Shown: positions 8,358 to 17,160, counted from the stretch's first letter. The stretch: DNA of 64,000 nt from Candidatus Defluviilinea gracilis (GCA_016716235.1 JADJWS010000001.1:1426001-1490000), one strand, 5' to 3'. Made by a program: numbers and translations. Notes: generated from the letters alone by a model not told the origin.

Positions 8358-9475
8358 TGCGCATCGCGTATGTCAGTTTGCATTGGGCGCGCACAAAAAA
8401 TTCGGGTGTGGGGAAGAAGATGCAAAGTCAACTGGAAACGTGGCGCGGCATGGGGCACGAGGCTCGGCTGTTCATGCACGCGTCCACGGGCGAACCAGCC
8501 GAAAGGTTGATCGAAGCGGAGGTCATCCCGTATGAATCGCGCGGAAAAATTTTCACCGAGATCGATCGCATCCGCGCCGCGCGTCAACTTGTCGATGCTG
8601 TGAAAAAGTTCAAGCCCGACATCATCTATTTGCGTTACGGAATTTATGTGTACCCCGCGCATCGCCTGATGCGGATCGCGCCCGTGATCGAAGAGATCAA
8701 CACGAACGATTTGACCCAGCACGAAGATTTGGGCGGGATGTATAGTTTGTACAACCGACTCACGCGCGGAATTTTTCTGCGCCTCGTGCGCGGACTTGTG
8801 GCTGTCTCGCGCGAATTGGAAGTTTCTCCCGCCTTTGCTTTGTATCGCAAGCCCACGCGCGTCATTGCCAACGGCATTGACGTTGATTCGTTTACTCCAT
8901 TGCCCGCGCCATCGAATGAATTGCCGCGATTGGTTTTTATCGGAAGCCCTGGGTATATCTGGCATGGTGTGGACAAACTCGTTGAATTCGCGCGTCGCTT
9001 CTCGGATGTGCAACTTGACATCGTCGGTTATGATACGTTGCCTGAACATGAACCATTGCCGCCGAATTTATATCTGCATGGTTATCTTTCATCGGATGAA
9101 TATTTGAAAGTGCTTGCTCGTGCCGACGTTGCGATCAGTTCGCTGGCGTTGCATCGCATTCAATTGAATGAGGCATCCACGTTGAAGAGCCGCGAATGTC
9201 TCGCGTTGGGGCTTCCGCTCGTGGCGGCATACACCGACACCGACCTCGACGACGCGGGTTTCGATTTCCTGTTGAAGATTCCCAATAAAGAGGATAACAT
9301 TCAGACCCACGGAGAAGCCATCCGCGAGTTTGCGTATCGCATGCGCGGCGTCCGCGCGGATCGCGCCGCGCTGAAAGAAAGAATTGACTCGACCCGCAAG
9401 GAAGAACTCCGCCTGAAATTTTTTGAAGAGATTCTTTCTGGTACACGGATCGCGCGGACAAACACGGATTTTTAA
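8357..9475 (+). CDS. Glycosyltransferase family 4
   Basis: A 372-residue GT-B type enzyme. The N-terminal half has RIAYVSLHWARTKNSGVGKK and YLRYG, and the C-terminal nucleotide-sugar half has VIANGIDVDSF, GSPGYIWHGVDKL and the acidic segment around SSLALHRIQLNEASTLKSRE, which resembles the GT4 EX7E region. The ATG at 8357 overlaps the preceding stop (TGATG); a GTG at 8354 would add one residue. It is probably a retaining transferase adding a sugar to the lipid-linked repeat unit in the cytoplasm. The last residues (GTRIARTNTDF) run into sequence resembling the local 'CACGGAT' repeat type, so the native C-terminus may have been altered. Confidence 0.82.
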   Translation: MRIAYVSLHWARTKNSGVGKKMQSQLETWRGMGHEARLFMHASTGEPAERLIEAEVIPYESRGKIFTEIDRIRAARQLVDAVKKFKPDIIYLRYGIYVYPAHRLMRIAPVIEEINTNDLTQHEDLGGMYSLYNRLTRGIFLRLVRGLVAVSRELEVSPAFALYRKPTRVIANGIDVDSFTPLPAPSNELPRLVFIGSPGYIWHGVDKLVEFARRFSDVQLDIVGYDTLPEHEPLPPNLYLHGYLSSDEYLKVLARADVAISSLALHRIQLNEASTLKSRECLALGLPLVAAYTDTDLDDAGFDFLLKIPNKEDNIQTHGEAIREFAYRMRGVRADRAALKERIDSTRKEELRLKFFEEILSGTRIARTNTDF

Positions 9476-9495
9476 TTACTGAACTATTTGCAATG

Positions 9496-9722
9496 AGCGG
9501 AGCTGAAGCCGCCTAATTTCGACAGGCTCAATCCAAGGCTCAGCGAATGGAAGCCCTTCGGGGCTGGCGCAAAGAGTCCGCTTTAGCGGACTTTCACGAA
9601 CTGAGGCAGGGCTTTAGCCCGCCGATACAAAGCAGAAAATCAAACGCGTACACAATGAATTTTTTTCATGAGAATCTGTGAAACCCGTGTTATCCGTGTA
9701 CAAAAATGGATTTGAGAAACGA
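9496..9722 (+). repeat. Intergenic repeat cluster
   Basis: The gap between the GT4 gene and the next gene holds no convincing reading frame. It contains repeat-like words (TTCGACAGGCTCAATCC, a hairpin AGTCCGCTTTAGCGGACT, and GAATCTGTGAAACCCGTG with TTATCCGTGTACAAAAATGG). These resemble the dispersed intergenic repeats elsewhere in the window. The hairpin could also end transcription, but no U-tract follows. Confidence 0.5.
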
Positions 9723-11909
9723 ATGCCAAACACCCGTGAACTGTATTTGCGATTGCTCGTCATCGCGCTTGCCACATTTTTATTAACCGCCGCCAGCCTT
9801 GAATTCTATAACATCACATGGGGGACAGGCGAATGGCTGGGCTTGTTTTCGCTTAAGTGGTTTGTCGCGTTTGTGCTGTTCGAGTTGTTCTGCATACTCT
9901 GCCTCGAAGGGACGATCCTCGCGGCTTGGCGCAATGAAAAATTCAATTCTGCGCTCGCCCGCGTTGCGAAACTCCGTAACAAACTTGGCGCGTTGCGCTG
10001 GGTGTTGAGTGCGGTCGTGCTCGTCCTTCCCATTTGGATCCTGCAATACACCGCCTGGGGACTCGTCCTGCACGGACAATATCTCCGCTGGCTGTTGTGG
10101 GCGGTCTCTGCGATTCTGCTCGGCTTCTTGTTGACTCGCTCTGATGAAAACGCGATTGAATGGCTTGGGATAGTCTCCGCGTTGACGCTGATCTCAGGTG
10201 CGGCGGTCTTTATCCTCTCGCTGGGTAACGTGACAAGTTATCCGTTCTCGCTGGGCTGGTCGGAGGGAAATCGCTGGTGGGATTATTCGATCATGTTCGG
10301 GCGCGACATTTATATCTACCCCGAAGACAAGTCCATCCCTGTGTTGCTCGATGTGGGCAGGCAGTTCATCGGCGGGATTCCGTTCCTGCTCCCGAACGTC
10401 ACCATCATGCAAGCCCGTTTGTGGACGGGACTGGTAAACGCTGTTCCATATTTCATCCTCGGTCTCGTCGCGTTCAAGTCCGCGCAATTTAAACGCTGGC
10501 AATGGATTCTCGTTTCGTTGTGGACGATGATCTTTGTGCTTCAAGGTCCCATCCACCCGCCGTTGTTGTGGTGCGCGATCTTCGTCGCGTTCGCGTGGGG
10601 CAAACCGTTGTGGCTGGCAGTTCCGTTGATCTTTGTCACAAGTTATTTTGCGGAAGTGAGTCGCTACACATGGATGTTCGCGCCAGGCATGTGGGCGGCG
10701 ATGCTGGAGTTCAGCAGTGCGTCAAAATTAACCGCTAAGAGCGCGAAGAGCGCAAAGAAAGATTTAAAACTTCGCGCGCTTAGCGGGCTTAGCGGTTCGA
10801 CGGATCGTACCGTCTGGGCGCGCGCAATTTCAGTCGGCGTGGCAGGCATACTCGGCGGATATGCCGCGCCGTTCTTTATCCCCGCGTGGATTACTCGAAT
10901 AACGACGTTAATCGCAGGTGGGACAGAATCGACAGATGTCTCCAGTCTTGGTTCGGGTGTGACGTTGTCGGGCGTTAGTTCGGAGGCGGGTTCGCAAGAG
11001 TTGTTATGGTATCGCCTATTCCCGAATGCCACATACCCCGAAGGGATTTTGCTCGGCTTACTGTTCGCGGTGGTGCCGTTGATCGCGGTTCTCGTTTATT
11101 TATCTGTGACGCGGCGCTGGGCGTTGACCTTTTTGCAGAAACTCGCGGTCATCCTGCCGTTGCTTGCGTTTCTCGTCGTCGGCTTGATCGTCAGCGTGAA
11201 GATCGGCGGCGGCGGCGACCTGCACAACATGGACATGTTTATCATCGGCTTGCTATTCGCGGGCGCGATGGCGTGGCATCAGTCGGGCGCGAAATGGATT
11301 CTCGAAAGCGCCGCCTCGCCTGTGTGGATGCGACTCGTGTTGCTCTTCATGGTTGTGTACCCCGCATATTACCCGATGAAATTTCTCGCGCCGAATCGCG
11401 TGGCGGAGGAAGATATGACGTGGGTGATGACTCTCGCCGACATCCCGCCGCAAGGTCCGTTCCCTGAATTGCTTCCGTATGAAAATGATTCAGATAAGGC
11501 GTTGAAAGATATCCGCAACGCGATCGAGGAAGCCGCGCCGAACGGCGACATTCTTTTTATTGACCAGCGGCAACTGCTCACGTTCAAATACGTCACGGGC
11601 GTTCCGCTTGTGCCAGAGTATGATAAAAAGGTGCTGATCAACGAAGCGATGAGCGCGAGCGAATCGTATTTTCAAAATTTTTATCGCGACCTCGCCGCGC
11701 ATCGTTTCTCGCTCATCATCACCAACCCCCTCCACGAACGGATTCAAACCGAAGAAGATAATTTCGGCGAGGAAAATAATGCCTGGGTCGAGTGGGTTTC
11801 CGCGCCTGTGTTGTGTTTTTATGAACCTGTGAACACGCTGAAAAAAGTTAGAATCCAATTGCTCGTGCCGAAAGAAGATATTTCAGCGTGCGCGAAATAT
11901 TTGGAATAA
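9723..11909 (+). CDS. Large polytopic membrane protein, GT-C-like, paralogue of 14274-16262
   Basis: I start at the ATG at 9723 (MPNTRELYLRLLVIALATF) because the upstream GTG would translate repeat DNA. The protein has 728 residues, about 12 or more membrane segments and a C-terminal soluble domain (GDILFIDQRQLL, LVPEYDKK, GEENNAWVEW). The same landmarks, including YPFSLGWSEGNRWW, KIGGGGDLHN and EENNAW, occur in the 14274 protein, so the two are paralogues. The layout is that of GT-C glycosyltransferases or polymerase-like proteins, but I see no certain catalytic motif. A stretch around residues 337-358 (KLTAKSAKSAKKDLKLRALS) is encoded by repeat DNA and has no counterpart in the paralogue. 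Confidence 0.65.
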   Translation: MPNTRELYLRLLVIALATFLLTAASLEFYNITWGTGEWLGLFSLKWFVAFVLFELFCILCLEGTILAAWRNEKFNSALARVAKLRNKLGALRWVLSAVVLVLPIWILQYTAWGLVLHGQYLRWLLWAVSAILLGFLLTRSDENAIEWLGIVSALTLISGAAVFILSLGNVTSYPFSLGWSEGNRWWDYSIMFGRDIYIYPEDKSIPVLLDVGRQFIGGIPFLLPNVTIMQARLWTGLVNAVPYFILGLVAFKSAQFKRWQWILVSLWTMIFVLQGPIHPPLLWCAIFVAFAWGKPLWLAVPLIFVTSYFAEVSRYTWMFAPGMWAAMLEFSSASKLTAKSAKSAKKDLKLRALSGLSGSTDRTVWARAISVGVAGILGGYAAPFFIPAWITRITTLIAGGTESTDVSSLGSGVTLSGVSSEAGSQELLWYRLFPNATYPEGILLGLLFAVVPLIAVLVYLSVTRRWALTFLQKLAVILPLLAFLVVGLIVSVKIGGGGDLHNMDMFIIGLLFAGAMAWHQSGAKWILESAASPVWMRLVLLFMVVYPAYYPMKFLAPNRVAEEDMTWVMTLADIPPQGPFPELLPYENDSDKALKDIRNAIEEAAPNGDILFIDQRQLLTFKYVTGVPLVPEYDKKVLINEAMSASESYFQNFYRDLAAHRFSLIITNPLHERIQTEEDNFGEENNAWVEWVSAPVLCFYEPVNTLKKVRIQLLVPKEDISACAKYLE
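10730..10797 (+). repeat. Palindromic repeat embedded in frame in a membrane-protein gene
   Basis: The segment begins AACCGCTAAGAGCGCGAAG and ends with the near inverse CTTAGCGGGCTTAGCGGTT, forming an imperfect inverted repeat of the intergenic type seen elsewhere in the window. It lies within the reading frame of the 9723-11909 gene without stopping it, adding a low-complexity Lys/Ala/Ser loop between two membrane segments. Confidence 0.7.
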
Positions 11910-11929
11910 TAGACCTTTTGCCAAAGTCT

Positions 11930-12002
11930 TTTCGCCACAGAGCGCGCAGAGAAAACAAGAGTTTTTTCTCAAAGGTCTCTGTGGACTCTGTGGCTGAGGA
12001 AT
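11930..12002 (+). repeat. Intergenic palindromic repeat (CACAGAG/CTCTGTGG type)
   Basis: Bases in this gap run CGCCACAGAGCGCGCAGAG, then a poly-purine/pyrimidine centre, then GGTCTCTGTGGACTCTGTGG, an imperfect inverted repeat. It separates the large membrane protein from wecE and could form a stem in RNA. No reading frame is present. Confidence 0.6.
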
Positions 12003-12030
12003 AGATCAAATAGTTCAAGGAGATCAGTTA

Positions 12031-13161
12031 ATGCCCATTCCATTCAACCGACCCACCAACGTCGGCAACGAACTCGAATACATTCAGCAAGCCGTTCAAT
12101 CGTCGCATCTTGCGGGCGATGGGAACTTCACTAAAAAGTCGCACGCGATCCTCGAAGAAGCGATGAACGTTCCCAAAGCGTTGCTCACCACCTCCTGCAC
12201 GCATGCGCTGGAAATGTCCGCGCTGTTGTTGGATTTAAAAGAAGGGGATGAAGTCATCGTCCCTTCGTTCACATTCGTTTCGACGATCAACGCGTTCGTC
12301 CTGCGCGGCGCGAAAGCGGTCTTTGCCGACGTTCGACCTGACACGCTCAACCTCGACGAATCCAAGCTGGAGGCGTTGATCACGCCGCAGACGCGCGCCA
12401 TCGTTGTCGTCCATTACGCAGGCGTCGGCTGTGAAATGGACGCGATCATGGAGATCGCGAACCGTCACAACATCCCCGTCATCGAAGACAACGCGCACGG
12501 ACTGTTCGGCAAGTACAAAGGCAAAGACCTCGGCACGTTCGGCGTGATGGCGACGCAGTCCTTCCACGAGACGAAGAATCTCACGTCGGGAGAGGGAGGC
12601 GCGTTGCTGATCAACGACGAGAAATATTTTGAGGACGCCGAAATCCTGCGCGAAAAAGGGACGAACCGCAGTCGCTTCTTCCGCGGACAGGTGGATAAAT
12701 ACACGTGGGTGAATCTCGGTTCGAGTTATCTGCCCTCCGAAATTCTCGCGGCGCATTTGCTGGCGCAACTCGAGAAGCGCGAGGAGATTCAGTCCGCGCG
12801 AAAACGGATTTGGGAAACGTACTACAAGGAACTCGCCGACTGGGCGGAGGAGAACCACGTGCAGATGCCGTTCGTCCCCGCGCATTGCGAACAGACCTAT
12901 CACATGTTCTACATGCTCTTCCCCAACCTCGAAGCGCGGACAAAAGCCATCGCTCACCTCAAAGAACGCGGCATTCAAGCGGTGTTCCATTATTTGCCGT
13001 TGCATCTCTCGCCGATGGGTGAGAAGTACGGCGGCAAAGCAGGCGATTGTCCCGTCACCGAACAGGTCAGCGACCAATTGATCCGCCTGCCGTTTTATAC
13101 GAACATGACCGAAGATGAACAGAAGACCGTCATCGCCGCGTTGAAAGAATTTTCCGTTTGA
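12031..13161 (+). CDS. wecE: dTDP-4-amino-4,6-dideoxygalactose transaminase
   Basis: This 376-residue protein matches WecE/RffA throughout: IPFNRPTNVGNELEYIQQAV, TTSCTHALEMSALLLDL, GDEVIVPSFTFVSTINAF, VVHYAGVGCEMD, REKGTNRSRFFRGQVDKYTW and the PLP-lysine segment SFHETKNLTSGEGGA. It transfers an amino group from glutamate to dTDP-4-keto-6-deoxyglucose to give dTDP-Fuc4N, a precursor of O-antigen or capsule sugars. A purine-rich site (AAGGAGATC) precedes the ATG. The amino sugar could be the substrate of later acylation or amidation, though no acyltransferase for it is in this window. Confidence 0.92.
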   Translation: MPIPFNRPTNVGNELEYIQQAVQSSHLAGDGNFTKKSHAILEEAMNVPKALLTTSCTHALEMSALLLDLKEGDEVIVPSFTFVSTINAFVLRGAKAVFADVRPDTLNLDESKLEALITPQTRAIVVVHYAGVGCEMDAIMEIANRHNIPVIEDNAHGLFGKYKGKDLGTFGVMATQSFHETKNLTSGEGGALLINDEKYFEDAEILREKGTNRSRFFRGQVDKYTWVNLGSSYLPSEILAAHLLAQLEKREEIQSARKRIWETYYKELADWAEENHVQMPFVPAHCEQTYHMFYMLFPNLEARTKAIAHLKERGIQAVFHYLPLHLSPMGEKYGGKAGDCPVTEQVSDQLIRLPFYTNMTEDEQKTVIAALKEFSV

Positions 13162-13170
13162 TTCCTACCT

Positions 13171-13325
13171 CGGTGGTTGAGTAGTCCTGAGCGGAGTGGC
13201 GCGTGATGTTCGCGCCACGAAGTCGAAGGACGTATCGAAACCACAAGTATGCATACAAACTTTTGTTACGAAATTACTTTACGGCGTGGTGGTCTCGATA
13301 CGGGCTTCGCCCTACTCAACTACCG
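13171..13325 (+). repeat. Long intergenic inverted repeat (GGTGGTTGAGTAG ... CTACTCAACTACC)
   Basis: The gap after wecE begins CGGTGGTTGAGTAGTCCTGA and ends CGCCCTACTCAACTACC; inside are GTATCGAAACCAC and GTGGTCTCGATACG, which pair with each other. It is a roughly 150-base imperfect palindrome with no coding potential, and looks like a small non-autonomous repeat element. Confidence 0.7.
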
Positions 13326-13358
13326 AAGTACGATTGAAAATAATTTTTGGTTTTTTCA

Positions 13359-14174
13359 TTGAACCTCTCCTACCTCCTCCCTCGCCTCATCCGTCACTTC
13401 ATGCCCGAAAAACTTGTGCGGGCATTGTTGTTGCGGAGCATCATCATCCGCCCTGGGCTTGAAACGAGCAACCCGTTCGCCGCCGTCCAACGTTACGCGG
13501 ATGTGCTGTCGGCGCGCGGACTCTCGTTCAAAGATAAACGCGTCCTCGTCTTCGGCTACGGCGGTCGCTTCGACATGGGCTTCGGCTTGCTGAAAGAAGG
13601 CGCGGAACATGTCATTCTGTGCGACAAGTACGCGCCGCCCGATGAACCGCACAACCGTCGTTTGTATGGCGCAGAAGATAAATATTTCTTCGCCGACAAA
13701 AGCGGATGGCGTCCGCGCCCTGAGTGGATGACCTTGCTCGAAGATGACATCCGCGATCTGCAGAAACGCGGCGACATCCCGCCAGTGGATTTTGTGTTGA
13801 GCAGTTCGGTCTACGAACACGTGGACGATGTGGAAGGCATCACGCGCGCCCTCGCCGCGTTGACCAAGCCCAACGGTCTGCACATCCATTTTGTGGACTT
13901 GCGCGACCACTTCTTCAAATATCCTTTCGAGATGCTGAGGTTCTCCGAAAGTGTGTGGAGGAATTGGCTGAACCCGTCCAGCAATCACAACCGCTATCGC
14001 TTGTGGAATTATCGCAAAGCGTTCGAGGATTGTTTTGCCAATGTCGAGATCGAGATCCTCACCAGTGAAAAAGATGCGTTCATCAAACTTCAGCCGCACG
14101 TCAAACCCGAGTTCGTCAGCGGAAACATGGACGAAGACACCGCCGCAACGATTCGGGTGATTGCTTCAAGGTAA
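13359..14174 (+). CDS. Class I SAM-dependent methyltransferase-like protein
   Basis: A protein of up to 271 residues with a Rossmann-type first motif VLVFGYGGRFDMG, then an acidic strand end (ILCDKYAPPD) and, later, VDFVLSSSVYEHVDDVEGI, the pattern seen in class I methyltransferases just after the SAM site. The start is uncertain: TTG at 13359 gives MNLSYLLPRLIRHFMPEK, while an ATG at 13401 gives MPEKLVRALLL; neither has a strong ribosome site and the region directly upstream is repeat DNA. In this setting it most likely methylates a sugar or glycan intermediate. Substrate unknown. Confidence 0.6.
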   Translation: MNLSYLLPRLIRHFMPEKLVRALLLRSIIIRPGLETSNPFAAVQRYADVLSARGLSFKDKRVLVFGYGGRFDMGFGLLKEGAEHVILCDKYAPPDEPHNRRLYGAEDKYFFADKSGWRPRPEWMTLLEDDIRDLQKRGDIPPVDFVLSSSVYEHVDDVEGITRALAALTKPNGLHIHFVDLRDHFFKYPFEMLRFSESVWRNWLNPSSNHNRYRLWNYRKAFEDCFANVEIEILTSEKDAFIKLQPHVKPEFVSGNMDEDTAATIRVIASR

Positions 14175-14262
14175 TGTCATTCTGAGCCGCGCTCTTGGTT
14201 TTTGCGGCGAAGAATCTCCACGATAATCTTGGAGACCCTTCGCTAACGCTCAGGGTGACATG
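14175..14262 (+). repeat. Intergenic inverted repeat (ATGTCATTCTGAG ... CTCAGGGTGACAT)
   Basis: The ends ATGTCATTCTGAGCC and GCTCAGGGTGACAT are near inverse of each other, with GAAGAATCTCC and TTGGAGACCCTTCGC pairing inside. It fills the gap between the methyltransferase and the next membrane-protein gene, which starts 11 bases later without a clear ribosome site. Confidence 0.65.
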
Positions 14263-14273
14263 CCCAAGAATTT

Positions 14274-16262
14274 ATGAACCTCATCACCCCTCCCTCCCGT
14301 TCAACATTCTGGCGCGTGATCCTCATCATCACCGCCGCGCTTCCTCTCCTTTCGATTTGGAATCTCATTAATCTCGCCGCGAAGTTGGATGTAAATCTTT
14401 CAACACAAACCTCATGGCAGGCGGGGATCGCCGCGCTTGCGATTCTCGCGTTGCTGGCGCTGTTGGGGCTGGGAGTCAGTTTCACGAAAGCGGGCGACCA
14501 GCTATGGGGTCGAGTCGAAGCGTTGGGTTTCATCCAAAAAAAGTTTGGCATCGTTATCATCGTCGTCGCATTGGCGGGCTTCCCGCTTGTCATCGCAAAT
14601 TCTTTTTTTCAACAAATTCTCGGCGGCGAGGCGTGGGTGCGACTGCTCGTCTTTTGGATGTGCGCGCTCGCGGGCATGTGGGGCGTAAAAATTTTTCGCA
14701 AAGAAATCGATTGGTCAATCGCGCTGATCGTGTTCATGTTGTGTCAATCGGTTTTGCTTTTGCTTCTCGCCAACATTTCATCCATCACCGCGTATCCGTT
14801 TTCGATGGGCTGGTCGGAGACGAGCCGCTATTATTATCCGTCGCTGTTTCTCTCGCGCAAAATTTTCGGCGAACAATTTGCATTGCCGATCCTTCATCCA
14901 ACATTGCACGCGTTGCTCGCGCCGCCGTATTTATTCGACGCGCCGTTGTGGGCGCATCGTTTCTGGCAAACGTTTTTGCGACTCGCGCTCGCGGGATTGA
15001 TCGCGCCCGCGTTGCTCTCGCGCCTCTCGATTCAGAATCGCGGCGTGAAAATTTTTGCAGGCATGTGGATGATTCTCTTTGTGTTGATGGGACCCATCTA
15101 TTTGCATTTGGCAATCCCCGTGCTGATTCTCCTCTGGATATTCTCGCCTCATTCCTCGACGCGGGCTTGGTTCGCCGTTCTTTTGGCTTCTCTCTGGGCT
15201 GGGACGAGTCGCGTCAACTGGTACGTGGTGCCAGGCATGATCGCCGCCGTGTTGTATTTGTTGGAAGTGCCGTTCAACGGAAAAAATTTCTGGCGATATA
15301 TTTTCAAACCCGCTTCATGGTTTTTCGTTGGGACTCTAACCGCGTTCGCTTCGATGCAGATCTACATCGCCTTTTCGGGCATCCCCAACCCCGAAGATTT
15401 TTTCACCAGTTTATCGTCGCCTTTGTTGTGGTATCGCTTGTTACCGAATGAATCCTACGCGTTCGGCATTTTGCCCGCCGCAATTTTTGTCTCCCTCCCA
15501 ATGTGGATCGTGCTGTACGCTCAATTCCGCTCCCGCCGCGCGGACTGGCATCCCGTGCGAATATTTTTCATCGTTGCCGCGTTGCTCGCGTTGTTCGTCG
15601 GCGGTCTGATCGTCAGCCTCAAGATCGGCGGCGGCGCGGACCTGCACAACCTCGACGCGTATTTCACCATGCTATTGATCGTGTTTTCGTATTTGGTCTT
15701 TGCTCGGTACACGCCTGAAACACGGACTGCGGAAACACGGACTGCGGAATTCATTCCGCTACCTTGGGGCAACGCAATGTCAGTCATTGTCATCCCCATC
15801 CTGTTTTTGACTCAATCGAGCATCGCCTTCAAAACCTACGACCCCTCCCGAACCGACGCGGTCTTGCAAAGTTTGCAGTCCCACGTGGACGAGGTCAATG
15901 CGGACGGCGGCGAGATTCTCTTCATCACGCAACGGCATCTCATCTCAATGGGAATGTTGCAGGATGTGACCCTTGTCCCTGAATACGAGCGTGAAGAACT
16001 GATGGAAATGGCGATGTCGAACAACGAGGAATTCCTCGCTCACTTCAAGGAAGAGATGGAATCCCAGCGCTTCGACCTGATCGTCGTTGACCCGCTGACG
16101 TTCAAGATCCTTGCCCGCCGCCGCGCGTTCTCAGAGGAGAACAACGCCTGGGTGCGCGGCATCATGCGCCCGATTCTGTGCAACTATCGGCTTGAAGAGT
16201 CCTTCCCTGAGGATGAGATCGCTTTGTATGTCCCGCAGGAGGGGGAGAGGGTGTGTCCGTAA
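14274..16262 (+). CDS. Large polytopic membrane protein, paralogue of 9723-11909
   Basis: A 662-residue protein with many membrane segments and a soluble C-terminus. It shares landmarks with the 9723 protein: YPFSMGWSETSRYYY, LFVLMGPIY, KIGGGADLHNLDAY, ILFITQRHLISMGML and EENNAWVRG. The pair therefore come from one family, likely GT-C-like, acting in the membrane on a lipid-linked glycan. Near residue 485 the peptide ETRTAETRTAE is encoded by a perfect 15-base tandem duplication in a loop after a membrane helix. No catalytic motif is certain. It is the last + strand gene of the first glycan locus. Confidence 0.62.
   Translation: MNLITPPSRSTFWRVILIITAALPLLSIWNLINLAAKLDVNLSTQTSWQAGIAALAILALLALLGLGVSFTKAGDQLWGRVEALGFIQKKFGIVIIVVALAGFPLVIANSFFQQILGGEAWVRLLVFWMCALAGMWGVKIFRKEIDWSIALIVFMLCQSVLLLLLANISSITAYPFSMGWSETSRYYYPSLFLSRKIFGEQFALPILHPTLHALLAPPYLFDAPLWAHRFWQTFLRLALAGLIAPALLSRLSIQNRGVKIFAGMWMILFVLMGPIYLHLAIPVLILLWIFSPHSSTRAWFAVLLASLWAGTSRVNWYVVPGMIAAVLYLLEVPFNGKNFWRYIFKPASWFFVGTLTAFASMQIYIAFSGIPNPEDFFTSLSSPLLWYRLLPNESYAFGILPAAIFVSLPMWIVLYAQFRSRRADWHPVRIFFIVAALLALFVGGLIVSLKIGGGADLHNLDAYFTMLLIVFSYLVFARYTPETRTAETRTAEFIPLPWGNAMSVIVIPILFLTQSSIAFKTYDPSRTDAVLQSLQSHVDEVNADGGEILFITQRHLISMGMLQDVTLVPEYEREELMEMAMSNNEEFLAHFKEEMESQRFDLIVVDPLTFKILARRRAFSEENNAWVRGIMRPILCNYRLEESFPEDEIALYVPQEGERVCP
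15719..15748 (+). repeat. Perfect 2 x 15-bp tandem duplication in a coding region
   Basis: AACACGGACTGCGGA occurs twice back to back and is followed by a small palindrome (GCGGAATTCATTCCGC). The duplication keeps frame and encodes a repeated ETRTA peptide in a loop of the 14274-16262 membrane protein. Confidence 0.8.
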
Positions 16263-16416
16263 ACTGGTTGATAAAAGGCGAAGGCTATGTCGATGATTGG
16301 GAATCGTACGTGCCGATGTTGATCAGTGTGCCGACCTTTCGAAACACTTCGCGATTAACTATGGCCACATCGTACCGAAAAAGATTTGATATATGCCAGC
16401 CAGAGTTAGCATTCTT

Positions 16417-16520
16417 TAGAAATCAACGATGAATCCCGCAATAACCTGTTGCTGTCTAAATCGAACTCCCAACTTCTTCGCGCGGACTTCCTGCCACAGA
16501 ATCTTCTCGGCAGGCGTCAT
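16417..16520 (-). pseudogene. Remnant of a DUF559 nuclease-like gene (first of three copies)
   Basis: Read on the minus strand this encodes the N-terminal third of a DUF559 protein (MTPAEKI..., WQEVRAKKLGVRF, then VIAGFIVD). It is closely similar to the starts of the copies at 17701-18003 and 19585-19872. Relative to them a few bases are missing after MTPAEK and the rest of the gene is absent. It abuts the 3' end of the DUF5615 gene. The surrounding 16263-16540 gap holds nothing else that I recognise. Confidence 0.75.
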
Positions 16521-16540
16521 CTCGCGGCGGAGTTCTTTGA

Positions 16541-16915
16541 CTATTCAAGCTCAATGGGCAGGTTTCTTATCCGTAGACTTTTATCGGAAAGAGAAACGAT
16601 TGCGCCTTCGTTCAACGGAGATTCAATTTCACTCCAGGCAATGTCAAAACGAGACATAATCTCATCTGTGCGTAAATCTCGTACCCGCAAAATGAGCACC
16701 AAGGGCGCGCTTTCGCCAGAAAAAGCCAGCAGATTTCCATAATCCAAATCATGTGTCAGTATGGTCTCGCCTGTCTTTTTGGCTTCTGCAACGATCTCAA
16801 CATCCTTTGAACGCGACATCCCTATATCGCCCGCATGACGACAAACATGACCGCGCTGTTGTAACGGCGCGGCCATGTCACGATTGACGTTCATGTTGAG
16901 CAGAAAGTTCATCCC
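16541..16915 (-). CDS. DUF5615 PIN-like toxin component
   Basis: I start at the ATG at 16915 (MNFLLNMNVNRDMAAPLQQ) rather than further upstream, since this aligns with the usual DUF5615 opening (a buried strand followed by an Asp or Asn). Other landmarks are GHVCRHAGDIGMSRSKD, ETILTHDLDYGNLL and a Ser/Asp-rich end. The 124-residue length is typical. These PIN-fold proteins are taken to be RNases of toxin-antitoxin pairs. The canonical first acidic residue (usually DEN) reads NMN here, so catalytic activity may be weakened. It overlaps the DUF433 gene upstream by 7 bases. Confidence 0.8.
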   Translation of the reverse strand, partial: GMNFLLNMNVNRDMAAPLQQRGHVCRHAGDIGMSRSKDVEIVAEAKKTGETILTHDLDYGNLLAFSGESAPLVLILRVRDLRTDEIMSRFDIAWSEIESPLNEGAIVSLSDKSLRIRNLPIELE

Positions 16916-17160
16916 GCCACCGACCCAGGCACGGGCAATACACTCTCCTCCATTGCCCACGAAGCATATGCCAATGCCTGATAAATATCATCGGTTTCCA
17001 GTTCGGGCCACGATTTGAGAATATCTTTGATCCCCATCCCCGAACTCAGATAGCCCAACACCGAAGCGACAGGCATCCGCATCCCGCGAATGCACGGCTT
17101 CCCAAAGCAGACTTCAGGGTCAAGGGTAATACGGTCAAATTTGTAATGTCGAATTTCCAT
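16909..17160 (-). CDS. DUF433 antitoxin-like protein
   Basis: An 83-residue protein with the DUF433 pattern: ITLDPEVCFGKPCIRGMRMP, then VLGYLSSGMGIKDILKSWPE and DIYQALAYASW. These form a winged helix-turn-helix-like fold and pair with DUF5615 proteins as antitoxins. It is the first gene of the pair, overlapping the toxin start, as expected for antitoxin-first operons. Its start ATG at 17160 is the only good candidate. Confidence 0.85.
   Translation of the reverse strand: MEIRHYKFDRITLDPEVCFGKPCIRGMRMPVASVLGYLSSGMGIKDILKSWPELETDDIYQALAYASWAMEESVLPVPGSVAG

Noticed and set aside
12235..13077. A 280-codon minus-strand frame inside wecE
   Set aside because: Antisense shadow of a well conserved aminotransferase.
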